A stretch of DNA of 42,321 nt from contig JACPZX010000039.1 of NCBI GenBank assembly GCA_016195325.1, positions 1 to 42,321 on the forward strand. The letters run 5' to 3'. Below the pieces are notes generated by a model, which saw nothing but the letters and a program-made list of their open reading frames with translations, did not search any database and was not told the DNA's origin. Both the position numbers and the translations under genes were made by a program. How positions within the stretch are numbered: position 1 is the first letter of the stretch; every line of letters starts with the position of its first letter. The stretch is from Acidobacteriota bacterium (GTDB lineage: Bacteria; Acidobacteriota; Polarisedimenticolia; JACPZX01). This document shows positions 16,308 through 24,725 of the stretch, in pieces.

Positions 16308-18706
16308 TCGAACTCCGCCCGGAGCGTTTCCCACTTCGGCCTCAGCTCCGACATGAAGGCAGTGTACGCGGCATCGCTCCGGATTCGATCGAGGAGCTTG
16401 TCGCGCGCGAAGAGTGGGTAGTCCGGCATGCCGGTCTCCGCCGTCCGGCGGAGCCAGGCGGCGGCCTCGGTCCCCTTGCCCTGGAGGGCGTAGATCTGCG
16501 CGCAGGCGTACGCGACGTGGTGGAAGGCTCTCCCCGATCCCGCCTTCGCGACGATCGCCGGGAGTCGCGACTCGGCCTCGGCGAACTTTCCGCGCAGGGC
16601 CAGGAGGATCGCCCCCTGGCTCTGCACGTACGGGTTCGCGGGATCTCCGGCGAGCTCCTCCTGGAGCGACGCCTCCGCCTCGTCGAGCTTGCCCTGAAAG
16701 ATGAGGGCCAGCGTCCTCGTCCCGGCGGCGTTGCTCGGGCCTCTCATCGCGACCGCCTCGTCGAGATGGCCGAGGAGTATGAGTCCCTCCCGCAGCCTCA
16801 CGAACGTGTCCGACCCGCGCGGATCGATCTCCATCGCGCGGCGCAGCTCACGGAGCGCCGGCTCCTCGAGCCCCAGATGGTAGAAAATCGTTCCCGCCTC
16901 GGCATGACCGACGCTCGGGTTGAGGCTCTCCGCGGTCCGGAACTCCCGCACCGCGCCGGCGATCTCCCACCCCTTGTAGGCGCTCCAGAGGACATCCCCG
17001 CGCACGACGTGGATCTCCGCGAGCGTCGGATCCAGCCGCGCCGCCTCGTCCAGCTCCTTCTCGGCTTTCTCGATCCACCCGACCTGCCTCTCGACGTAAA
17101 GCCCCATCCACGCGTACGCGTGCGCCAGCTCCGCGCGGGCGAGGGCGTAGTTCGGATCGACGTCGATGGCGCGCTGGAACGAGGCAATCGCGGAGTCGAT
17201 GACCGGTTTCTGGCCGACCCAGATGTCGCGCTGCTCGAACGCCTGCTGTCCTCGCAGGTAATGCTCGTAGCCTTCCGTGCTCTCCGTGTACTTCTTGGCG
17301 AGGCGCTCCCGCTCCCTGGGACTCAAGCTGACCTCGAGACGAGAGGCCACCTCGCGCGCGACGCGGTCCTGGATCGCGAAGATTTCCGTGAACCCCATCT
17401 CGAGGCTCTCGGCCATCAGCGACGCGCCGTCCCCCACGCGGAGGAGATTCACGTTCACCCTCAGCCGATCGCCGGAGCGCTGGACCGATCCGTCGAGGAT
17501 GGTGTCGACCTGCAGCTCGCGCGCCGCGACGAGAGGGTCCACCTCCCCCGCGGCATACCTGCGGATCGCGCTCGTCGGGCGCACGGTCAGGCTCCCGATC
17601 TGGCTGACCTTCGTGATGATCGTGTCGGCGATGCCGAGGCCGAGGAGGTCGTCGGGAGCGCCGCCGCCGATCGACTTGAACGGAAGGACCGCGAGCGTGT
17701 GGAGCGCGGTCGCGGACGTCGCGGCGCCGGGACGACGCCAGCCGAGAGGATCGAAAATGCGCACGGCGAGCGCCGCCGCCATCAGAAGGGCGAAGACCGC
17801 CACCAGCCTCCGGGCGAGCGCGCCGCCGCGCGGCGCGACGGGGGCGGACGGATGCAGGAGCTTCCCGAGATCCTCGCGAATCTCCGCCGCCGAGGCGTAG
17901 CGATCGTCGCGCTCCTTGGCGAGGCACTTCGAGACGATCGCGTCGACGCCGGCGGGAAGCGAAGGAGCGAGCTTCGACGGCGCGGCCGGAGCGTCCCTGA
18001 GGATCGAGCTGAGCATGTCCACGGAGGTGTCGCCGTGGAACGGGCGGGCTCCCGTGAGCATCTCGTACAGCACGACACCGAACGAGAACAGATCCGACCG
18101 CGCGTCGACCCTCTGCCCCCGCGCCTGCTCGGGGGACATGTACGCGGGGGTGCCGGCGGCTCCGCCCTCGACGAGCGTGACGAGGGGCGTCGTCGCCATC
18201 CCGCTCGCGAGCGGGCCGGCGGTCGTCGCGCGCTCGGCCCGGAAGTGCGCGAGGCCGAAGTCGAGGATCTTCGCGGCGCCGTCGGGCCCCACCATCACGT
18301 TCTCGGGCTTGAGGTCCCGATGGATCACGTTCGCGCGGTGCGCGCGATCGAGGGCCGCGGCGATCTGGGAGGCGATCGGCAGGGCCTCCGCGAGCGGAAG
18401 CGGCTTCCCGGCGAGGAGAGCCCGGAGCGTCGTCCCCTCGACGTACTCCATCGCGATGAAGACGACTCCATCCGCCTCGTCGATCTCGTGGATGGCGGCG
18501 ATGTTCGGGTGGGCGACCGCGGCCGCGGCCCGCGCCTCCCGGAGAAATCGCGCGCGCCGCTCGGCGTCGCCCGCGAACTCGGGAGGGAGGACCTTGAGGG
18601 CGACGGGGCGGTGGAGGTTCTCGTCGATCGCCTTGTAGACGATCCCCATCCCCCCCTCGCCGATCTTCTCGACGACGCGGAAGTGGGAGAGGGTCCTCCC
18701 GATCAT
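16304..18706 (-). CDS. Ser/Thr protein kinase with TolB/FlgO-like and TPR region
   Basis: Pkn-type transmembrane kinase of 800 aa. The kinase domain has all key residues: glycine loop IGEGGMGIVY (15-24), ATP lysine K38 in ALKVL, HRDLKPEN at 129-136, DFG at 149-151 and GTPAYMSPEQ (185-194). A single membrane helix lies at about 299-318. The outer part begins with the LAVLPFKSIGG segment (338-348) typical of TolB-N/FlgO-like regions in bacterial kinases and CadC-like regulators, then TPRs to about 780. ATG at 18706 overlaps the previous gene's stop (TGATG); the frame extends upstream to 19186 but that part is antisense-like and lies inside the first kinase. Likely senses envelope or protein-protein cues and is coexpressed with kinase 1 and the exported protein at 15180. 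Confidence 0.93.
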   Translation of the reverse strand: MIGRTLSHFRVVEKIGEGGMGIVYKAIDENLHRPVALKVLPPEFAGDAERRARFLREARAAAAVAHPNIAAIHEIDEADGVVFIAMEYVEGTTLRALLAGKPLPLAEALPIASQIAAALDRAHRANVIHRDLKPENVMVGPDGAAKILDFGLAHFRAERATTAGPLASGMATTPLVTLVEGGAAGTPAYMSPEQARGQRVDARSDLFSFGVVLYEMLTGARPFHGDTSVDMLSSILRDAPAAPSKLAPSLPAGVDAIVSKCLAKERDDRYASAAEIREDLGKLLHPSAPVAPRGGALARRLVAVFALLMAAALAVRIFDPLGWRRPGAATSATALHTLAVLPFKSIGGGAPDDLLGLGIADTIITKVSQIGSLTVRPTSAIRRYAAGEVDPLVAARELQVDTILDGSVQRSGDRLRVNVNLLRVGDGASLMAESLEMGFTEIFAIQDRVAREVASRLEVSLSPRERERLAKKYTESTEGYEHYLRGQQAFEQRDIWVGQKPVIDSAIASFQRAIDVDPNYALARAELAHAYAWMGLYVERQVGWIEKAEKELDEAARLDPTLAEIHVVRGDVLWSAYKGWEIAGAVREFRTAESLNPSVGHAEAGTIFYHLGLEEPALRELRRAMEIDPRGSDTFVRLREGLILLGHLDEAVAMRGPSNAAGTRTLALIFQGKLDEAEASLQEELAGDPANPYVQSQGAILLALRGKFAEAESRLPAIVAKAGSGRAFHHVAYACAQIYALQGKGTEAAAWLRRTAETGMPDYPLFARDKLLDRIRSDAAYTAFMSELRPKWETLRAEFE

Positions 18707-20088
18707 CAGGCGCCCTTGCGGGCGCGCCGGGAGATGGCTGAGCCCCCCCGCTCCTCGCGGACGAACTGGACGCCCGGGGACTGCAGCAGCGTCTTCGTCG
18801 CGGCCTCGTCGGCCGCGTCGCGGACGACCATCGTCATCGGCTCGCCGCGGTAAAGCTTCGTGTTCGACAGCGCGAGGAGGGCGTTGAGCTTCACGTACGT
18901 CTTCGCGGTAGGGTTGGTCGCGACGACGGTGAACTCGCCGCGGTGGAAGGTGACGAGCTGCACCTCCTTGAGCATCGACGCCTTCTTCACGAAGCGGCGC
19001 ACCTCGATCTGCCCCCGGTTCCTCACCTTCCGGAAGAGGACGAGCGCGATGGCGACGGGGAAGATGATCCCCGTCCAGCTCCGAGGTCCGCCTCCGTTCA
19101 GGAGCCACATGACGAGCAGCCCGCCGACGACCGCCCCCCCGATGGCGAAGTAAATCGTGCCGCGCGTGGAAAGCCCGCCGAACCACCCGCGCGCCCGCTC
19201 GAGGACCGGCATCCCACCGGAGACGCCCGTCTCGATCTCGCGCTTCACCTTCTTCAGATCGACGACCGCCTCGCGGAGATCCTGGTAGCGCTCCTCCGGC
19301 TTCTTCTGGAGGCAGCGGTCGATGACCTTCTGGAGCGAGAAGGGGAGATCGGCGCGCAGCGTCGTCACCGGCGCGGGCTGCTCGTAGGCGATGGCGTGCA
19401 TCGTGTCGAGGGCGCTCGCTCCGTCGAAGGGCAGCTTCCCGGTCGCCATCTCGTAGAGCACGATGCCGTAAGAGAAGATGTCCGATCGCTTGTCGACCTG
19501 GAGGCCGCGCGCCTGCTCGGGGCTCATGTAGGCGAGCGTGCCGACGATCATCCCCGCCTGCGTGCGCGCCTTCGTCTCGATCATGCTGGCGGCCCCGGCC
19601 CCCGCCTCGGGGGTCGTGTCGAGGAGCTTCGCCAGGCCGAAGTCGAGGATCTTCGGGTGGCCGTCCTTCGTGACCATGATGTTCTCGGGCTTGATGTCGC
19701 GGTGGACGATGCCGGCCTCGTGCGCGCGCGCCAGCGCGTCCCCCACCTGGATGCCGACCTCGACGGCCGACGGGAGATCCAGCTCTTTCCTCGAAACGAG
19801 AGCGTGGACGGTCGACCCCTCCACCAGCTCCATCACGATGAAGGTGTTGTCGCCGTCCTCTTCAATCTCGTATATCTGGGCGATGGCGGGGTGGGTGACG
19901 GCCGAGGCGGCCCTGGCCTCCTGGATGAACCGCCGGCGGCGGTCCTCGTCCTTGACCAGCTCGGGGGGGAGGACCTTGATGGCGACGCGGCGGTTGAGCT
20001 TCGTGTCGAGGGCGCGGTAGACGACGCCCATGCCGCCCTTCCCGAGCTGCTCCTCGACCAGGTAGTTCTTGAGGTGCGTCCCGACCAT
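18706..20088 (-). CDS. Ser/Thr protein kinase with two C-terminal membrane helices
   Basis: Pkn-type kinase of 460 aa. Complete catalytic set: LGKGGMGVVY (15-24), K38 in AIKVL, HRDIKPEN (129-136), DFG (149-151), GTLAYMSPEQARG (183-195). After the kinase domain (ends near 285) come two hydrophobic segments at about 311-330 and 338-353, then a basic cytosolic-looking tail of about 105 residues that I do not recognise (VRRFVKKASMLKEVQLVTF onwards). The two helices would return the tail to the kinase side of the membrane, unlike the usual one-helix sensor layout. ATG at 20088 has no good ribosome-binding site; a GGGAGG lies 20 bases upstream inside a hairpin. It follows the large repeat protein by 45 bases and couples to kinase 2 by TGATG. 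Confidence 0.93.
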   Translation of the reverse strand: MVGTHLKNYLVEEQLGKGGMGVVYRALDTKLNRRVAIKVLPPELVKDEDRRRRFIQEARAASAVTHPAIAQIYEIEEDGDNTFIVMELVEGSTVHALVSRKELDLPSAVEVGIQVGDALARAHEAGIVHRDIKPENIMVTKDGHPKILDFGLAKLLDTTPEAGAGAASMIETKARTQAGMIVGTLAYMSPEQARGLQVDKRSDIFSYGIVLYEMATGKLPFDGASALDTMHAIAYEQPAPVTTLRADLPFSLQKVIDRCLQKKPEERYQDLREAVVDLKKVKREIETGVSGGMPVLERARGWFGGLSTRGTIYFAIGGAVVGGLLVMWLLNGGGPRSWTGIIFPVAIALVLFRKVRNRGQIEVRRFVKKASMLKEVQLVTFHRGEFTVVATNPTAKTYVKLNALLALSNTKLYRGEPMTMVVRDAADEAATKTLLQSPGVQFVREERGGSAISRRARKGA

Positions 20089-20104
20089 GGGGCAGGATAG
20101 AGAT

Positions 20105-20120
20105 ACCGCCTCCCGGCGGT
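20105..20120. other. hairpin before kinase 1
   Basis: ACCGCC (20105-20110) and GGCGGT (20115-20120) form a perfect 6-bp stem with a four-base loop in the 45-base gap between the repeat protein and kinase 1. On the minus strand the only SD-like run, GGGAGG, lies in this hairpin. There is no T-run, so it is not a convincing terminator; a role in translation or partial attenuation is possible. Confidence 0.35.
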
Positions 20121-20133
20121 CAATCCGCAGGGG

Positions 20134-23100
20134 CTACGGGAACGACACGGTCGCCTTCTGGCCGGGGCTCACCACGACGGACTTCTGCGCGGGCTGTCCG
20201 GTCGGCAGGGCGAGCTTCACGGTGTAGGTGCCGGGCTTCAGGCCCCCCAGGGTGATGGTCGGCACGCCGGGACGCACGGTGAAAACGGGATCGGCGAAGA
20301 AGAGGCTTGGCACCACGGGCTTGTCCATTCCGTCGAGCAAGAGGCCCTTCGCCGCGTCATGGAGCGCGAGGCCTGAGACGTTGATCTCGAGCGACTCCCC
20401 CTTGACCAGCGTCGCGGTGAGCGGCTCGTGCTTCGTCCACGGAATGGTCACATCGCGGATCGTCTCCGTCCCGACGCCGCCGCCGCCGAGGACGACGTCG
20501 TACGTCCCCTCGCGCAGGCTGTCGATGTGGAAGTAGTTGGAGGCGTCCGCCGAAAGAGGATTGTGGAAGAGAGGCGCGGGTGTCACCGCTCCTGGAGCGA
20601 GCGGATCGCCCTTCACCGGTGACATCACGATCGCGGAGATGTTCGTCATCAGCTGCCCGGACGCGGAGTCGTTGGCCTGGAAAACCAGTTCCTCGCCGGG
20701 CTTGAGCTGAAAGACGATCTCGCCCGGCTCCGCGCCGTCCACGATGACGGCGTTGCGCTGCTGGCTCGCGTAGTGGTCCTTCTCCGCCGTCAGGACGTAC
20801 GATCGCTCCTCGAGCCCTTCGACCTTGAAGGCGCCCCCCGCGCCGCTGCGCGCGCTCTTGCCCCCCAGGCTCATGTACATGCCACTCCCGGCCCGCGGGC
20901 CCGTCTCTCCTGGCTTCCCAGCGGAGATCTCCGCCCCTTCGATCGGCTGGCCCGACACCGCGTCGAGGACGCGGCCCGTGAGGGTGCGAACCGGCATCGG
21001 GATGTCGAAGTCCTCGTCGCCGTCGACCTTCAGCTTCGTGTTGTGGCTGAGACCCGTCGAGAACTGCATGACGTTCACCGTGTAGTCCCCGGACTCGAGA
21101 TCCTCGGCGGAGTAGTGGCCCGCCGAGTCGGTGGTCGCGGTGGTGGAGGCGCTCGTCGCGTCATTCCTGAAGATCACCGAGGCGCCGGCGATCGGATCCG
21201 CCCCGTGCGTGACCGTCCCGTTCACGAGGTTGCCGCGCGGGAACTCGATCGTCGCCTCGACGGCGGCCGATCCCTTCGGGATGTCGATCGCCTTCGTCAT
21301 CGATTTGCCGCCGAAGATCCCGGAGCTGGCGAGAAGGGTCGCCGATCCGGGAGAAAGCCCTTTCATCTCGAACTTCCCCTCGGAGTCCACCGCCGCCGAT
21401 TTCCCGAAGCCTCCGCTCACGAGGCGCACGGTGAACTGCGGAAGATCCGCTTCCTTCAGCCCGGTGATCGATCCGGTCAGCGTGACCCCGCCGGCGAGCT
21501 TCAGCTCGACCGGAGCCGGCGCCCCGCCGGCGTCGACGATGACCTCCTGATCCGCGGGGGTCAGACCCGCCGCCTCCGCGTGCAGCGTGTACCGGCCCGC
21601 CGAGACCCCCTCGATCGCGAAGGCACCGTCGGGGCCCGCGGTCACGGATCGCGCGCCGGAAAATCGATCGCTCCCCGCCGCGGTGGCGGTGACGGTGGCG
21701 CGATCCACGGGGGATCCGTCGTCCTGGTGCAGCACCGTCCCCGCGATCGAGCCGCCGCGCGAGAGGGACACCTTGAGGTTCTCGACGTCGCGCGACGTGT
21801 CCACGTCGACCGTCGACGACTCGTAGTCGTCGTGCGTGACGGAGAGGGTCATCCTCTCGCGGCTCAGACCGTCGAGGACGAAGTTCCCGTCGCCGTCGCT
21901 CGTCGCGCCACGCCCCGCCCCTCCCCGGATCATCATCCCGAAGCCGCCGCCGGAGGTCTCCTTCTTGTCGACCGTCGCTCCCGAGACCGGCCGTCCGCGG
22001 CCGTCGACGATCGTCCCCGAGACGTGGGCCGCGTGGTCGAGCGTGAGCGTGACGCCGGTCAGATCCTTCCCCTCGCCGACTTCGAGCTCCGCCACCTGGG
22101 AGTCGCGGTATCCGGAGGCCTTCGCGGAGACCATGATCTTTCCCGGATCGACGCCGTCGATCGTGAAGGCGCCGCCGTCGTCGTGGAACGCCGCCTCGGG
22201 CCCCTGCATCACCTGCGCCATGCGCGCCATGCCACCGCCCATGTTCCGGTTGCGCGAGACAGAGACCGAGAAATCGGGGATCGGCTGGTTCGTCTCCTTG
22301 TCGACGACCGTCCCCGAGATCCGCGAGGCCGCGGGGAGCGCGATCGTCAGCGCCTCGGCCGGCGGCGTGAGCCCCGCCTTCTCGACGGAGCCGAAGCCGT
22401 CCGCGTCGACGGTCAGCGTCACCGCCTCGCCGGCCTTCAGCGACCGGGTCTGGAACGAGCCGTCGATCTCCGCCGTGAACTGCCCGAGGAGGGAGAACTC
22501 CTTCGTCACGCGCCCGCGGGCGAAGGGGATCGGCTCGCCGCTCGTCGTCGTGACGATGCCGGAGAGGACGGCTCCGGGCTCGAGCGTCACGTCCCCGACG
22601 TCGGCGCCGCTTCCCTCGACGAGCTTCAGCCCCGCGACGTTCTTCGGCGCGAACCCGTCCGACTCGACGTCGAGGGACCAAACCCCCGCGGTCACGCCGT
22701 GGACGCGGAAGGTGCCGTCGTCGGACGTGACGACGGCGGGGAGCGCCTCGCCCGCCATCGGGTTCGCCCGCCGGCGGCCGCCGCCACCGCCGGTATCGAT
22801 GCGGATCACCATCCCGCCGGGGCCGTCCTCGCGCCGGCGCGACGCGGTGATGGCGGCCCCCGGCACGGGCGTGCCGTCGCCGTGGACGACGCGCCCCGAG
22901 ATCACCTCGCCGGGATCGAGGATGACCTCCATCCCCTTGCGCCGCTCGCCGGGGCGGAGGTGAATCCCCGCGGTGTCCCACGGCGCGAAGGCGCTCGAGG
23001 TGACGCTGAGCTTCAGCTCGGATCGCGCCGGCAGCGGCTCGATGCGGAACCGCCCCTGCGCGTCGGTCGTCACCGGATCGATCCCGATCGGGAAGAAGAT

Positions 23101-24531
23101 CGGGATCGGGAGCTTGAGGCCGCCCGGGGGTGGACCCGAGATGTCCACCGTCGCCCCCGCGATCGGCCTCCCCGACTTGTCGCGGACCGTCCCCTCGATC
23201 GACGCGGCGGGTCTGAGCGCGACGCTGATCTCGCGCGTCTGCCCGGCGGCGAGCGCGAAGGGAGAGACGTCCTCGTCGAGATAGCCGTCGGCGTCGGCGC
23301 TCATCTCCACGCGTCCGACGGGAACACCCGGGAAGATCACATCCCCCTTTCCCCGCGTCGTCGCGGGGCGCGGAAGCGCCTCTCCCGGCGCGTCGAGCGA
23401 GAGGAGCACGCCGGCGATCGGCTCGCGCGTCTCCGCGTCGAGGGCCCGCGTGCGGACGACGCCCCCCTGGCGAAGCTTGAGCACGAGAGGAGGGGTCGCC
23501 GCGGGGGAGGGAAGGGTCGCGCGGAAGGGCGAGGAGGGGGCGAAGAAGGACGACGGCGGGAGCGGGGAGCCCGTCGACTCGCCCGCGATCACCGCGGAGG
23601 GAAGGGAGGCCGTGATGGAGAGAGGGCCGGCTCTGAGCCGATCGAGCTTGAAGGCGCCGTCGGCGCCGGTCCTCGTCGCGCCGTCCCAGCCGTCGTCGCC
23701 CGCGAGGACCCACGCCCCCGCCATCGGCGACTTGCCGTCGGGGGAGATGACGCGCCCTGCGAGCGGCGTTCCCGCCTCCATCCGGATGACGACGCCCGCG
23801 GCCGACCGCGTCTCCTCGACGAGCGCGGGGGCCATCCCCGGCGCGAAGGCGCGGATCGAGAGGTTTCGCTCGGGAGCCGCGGGGAAGACGAACGAGCCGT
23901 CGATTCCCGTGCGCGTGAACGAGGGGAAGGGTGGGGCGGACGCCGAGGCGAAGGCGCGCGCGAAGCCGCGGAGGCCCCCGGCTCGCCGCGTGCCGGGGTC
24001 GACGAAGCCCACGACGGCCGCTCCTGCGATCGGCTTGCCCGCCGCGTCGACGACCTTGCCGCCGACGGCGCGCCCCATGGGAAGATCGAACCGGCCGAGG
24101 TCGCGATCCTCGGAGACCGTGACGGGCCGCCCGAGGCGAGACCGCGCGTGACCCTTCGCCTCCGCGACGATCGCCACGGTCGTCCCCGGAGGGACGGCGA
24201 CGCTGAAGACGCCGGCCCCGTCGGTCGAACCGCCGGCGAGGGGCCGCTCCTCGACGTCCTGCGCGGCGCGGCGCTCGCGGGCCGCCTCGGGATCGCGAAG
24301 GGGGAAGACCTCGACGCGCGCCGCGGCGATGGGACGGCCGGTGACCGACGAGCGGATCGTCCCTGAGAGGATGGGCTGGGCCGCGGGCCTGGGCGCCGCG
24401 ACGTTGGCGGCGGTGGGAGCCTTCGAGGCCGGGGCCTTCGATCCCGTCTTCGCCGAGCCTCCGGCCGCCGCGCCCGCCACGACCACGATCAGGGCCAGAC
24501 CCATCACGGACGCAGCTTTCCGTCCCCGCAT
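20134..24531 (-). CDS. giant exported protein of carboxypeptidase-regulatory-like repeats
   Basis: A 1465-aa protein with signal peptide (MRGRKAAS, then GLALIVVVAGAAAGG). It is built almost wholly of about a dozen beta-sandwich repeats of the carboxypeptidase regulatory-like/transthyretin-like type. Each opens with a (V/I)-x-G-x-(V/I) strand and a G-x-PI-(A/P)-GA-x-V turn, for example ISGTVVDKETNQPIPDFSV, VSGTIVDGRGRPVSGATV and LTGRVLDAVSGQPIEGAEI. No catalytic domain is seen. Such repeats are structural or binding modules; a surface or periplasmic scaffold is the inference. ATG at 24531 is chosen because GGAGGG lies eight bases before it; the frame is open to 24579 with weaker starts. A promoter candidate lies at 24571-24597. 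The kinase genes follow after 45 bases and could share its transcript. Confidence 0.9.
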   Translation of the reverse strand: MRGRKAASVMGLALIVVVAGAAAGGSAKTGSKAPASKAPTAANVAAPRPAAQPILSGTIRSSVTGRPIAAARVEVFPLRDPEAARERRAAQDVEERPLAGGSTDGAGVFSVAVPPGTTVAIVAEAKGHARSRLGRPVTVSEDRDLGRFDLPMGRAVGGKVVDAAGKPIAGAAVVGFVDPGTRRAGGLRGFARAFASASAPPFPSFTRTGIDGSFVFPAAPERNLSIRAFAPGMAPALVEETRSAAGVVIRMEAGTPLAGRVISPDGKSPMAGAWVLAGDDGWDGATRTGADGAFKLDRLRAGPLSITASLPSAVIAGESTGSPLPPSSFFAPSSPFRATLPSPAATPPLVLKLRQGGVVRTRALDAETREPIAGVLLSLDAPGEALPRPATTRGKGDVIFPGVPVGRVEMSADADGYLDEDVSPFALAAGQTREISVALRPAASIEGTVRDKSGRPIAGATVDISGPPPGGLKLPIPIFFPIGIDPVTTDAQGRFRIEPLPARSELKLSVTSSAFAPWDTAGIHLRPGERRKGMEVILDPGEVISGRVVHGDGTPVPGAAITASRRREDGPGGMVIRIDTGGGGGRRRANPMAGEALPAVVTSDDGTFRVHGVTAGVWSLDVESDGFAPKNVAGLKLVEGSGADVGDVTLEPGAVLSGIVTTTSGEPIPFARGRVTKEFSLLGQFTAEIDGSFQTRSLKAGEAVTLTVDADGFGSVEKAGLTPPAEALTIALPAASRISGTVVDKETNQPIPDFSVSVSRNRNMGGGMARMAQVMQGPEAAFHDDGGAFTIDGVDPGKIMVSAKASGYRDSQVAELEVGEGKDLTGVTLTLDHAAHVSGTIVDGRGRPVSGATVDKKETSGGGFGMMIRGGAGRGATSDGDGNFVLDGLSRERMTLSVTHDDYESSTVDVDTSRDVENLKVSLSRGGSIAGTVLHQDDGSPVDRATVTATAAGSDRFSGARSVTAGPDGAFAIEGVSAGRYTLHAEAAGLTPADQEVIVDAGGAPAPVELKLAGGVTLTGSITGLKEADLPQFTVRLVSGGFGKSAAVDSEGKFEMKGLSPGSATLLASSGIFGGKSMTKAIDIPKGSAAVEATIEFPRGNLVNGTVTHGADPIAGASVIFRNDATSASTTATTDSAGHYSAEDLESGDYTVNVMQFSTGLSHNTKLKVDGDEDFDIPMPVRTLTGRVLDAVSGQPIEGAEISAGKPGETGPRAGSGMYMSLGGKSARSGAGGAFKVEGLEERSYVLTAEKDHYASQQRNAVIVDGAEPGEIVFQLKPGEELVFQANDSASGQLMTNISAIVMSPVKGDPLAPGAVTPAPLFHNPLSADASNYFHIDSLREGTYDVVLGGGGVGTETIRDVTIPWTKHEPLTATLVKGESLEINVSGLALHDAAKGLLLDGMDKPVVPSLFFADPVFTVRPGVPTITLGGLKPGTYTVKLALPTGQPAQKSVVVSPGQKATVSFP

Positions 24532-24570
24532 CGCAAGACCCTCCATCGAAGAGCGGACCGCCACCTCGGA

Positions 24571-24597
24571 TGAATACAATCGTGAACTCTACCTCAA
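24571..24597 (-). promoter_or_regulatory. possible promoter for the giant repeat protein
   Basis: Minus strand TTGAGG (24597-24592), a 15-base spacer and TATTCA (24576-24571), about 40 bases before the ATG. The spacer is shorter than ideal, so this is tentative. Confidence 0.35.
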
Positions 24598-24600
24598 GAT

Positions 24601-24634
24601 GCGCACGTGGCGCCGACCGTCGCGCCGCGTGCGC
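24601..24634. other. 12-bp hairpin in the promoter-proximal intergenic region
   Basis: GCGCACG-T-GGCGC (24601-24613) pairs with GCGCC-G-CGTGCGC (24622-24634), interrupted by one T/G position, with an eight-base loop. It lies between the terminator at 24655-24698 and the promoter candidate of the repeat protein. No T-run follows on either strand; an operator or back-up terminator is possible. Confidence 0.35.
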
Positions 24635-24654
24635 CTCGGGACCCGAATAAACGA

Positions 24655-24698
24655 AGGGCGCTTCCCCACCGGACCGAACGGCCGGGGGAAAGCGCCCT
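24655..24698 (-). terminator. rho-independent-type terminator after the DUF5117-like protease
   Basis: AGGGCGCTT-CCCC (from 24655) and GGGGGAAAGCGCCCT (ending 24698) form a stem of about 14 pairs with one bulge. It starts 27 bases after the protease stop codon and is followed on the minus strand by TCGTTTATT, a short T-rich tail. This separates the protease transcript from the repeat protein/kinase unit. Confidence 0.65.
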
Positions 24699-24725
24699 CG
24701 TCGGGTCAGCGGACTTCGTCTCCGG

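Noticed and set aside
18707-19186. 160-residue N-terminal extension of kinase 2
   Set aside because: Lies inside kinase 1 in another frame; the kinase domain starts normally at ATG 18706 with a TGATG overlap.
24601-24634. Rho-independent terminator for either strand
   Set aside because: Stem is good but neither side has a T-run; kept only as a hairpin.
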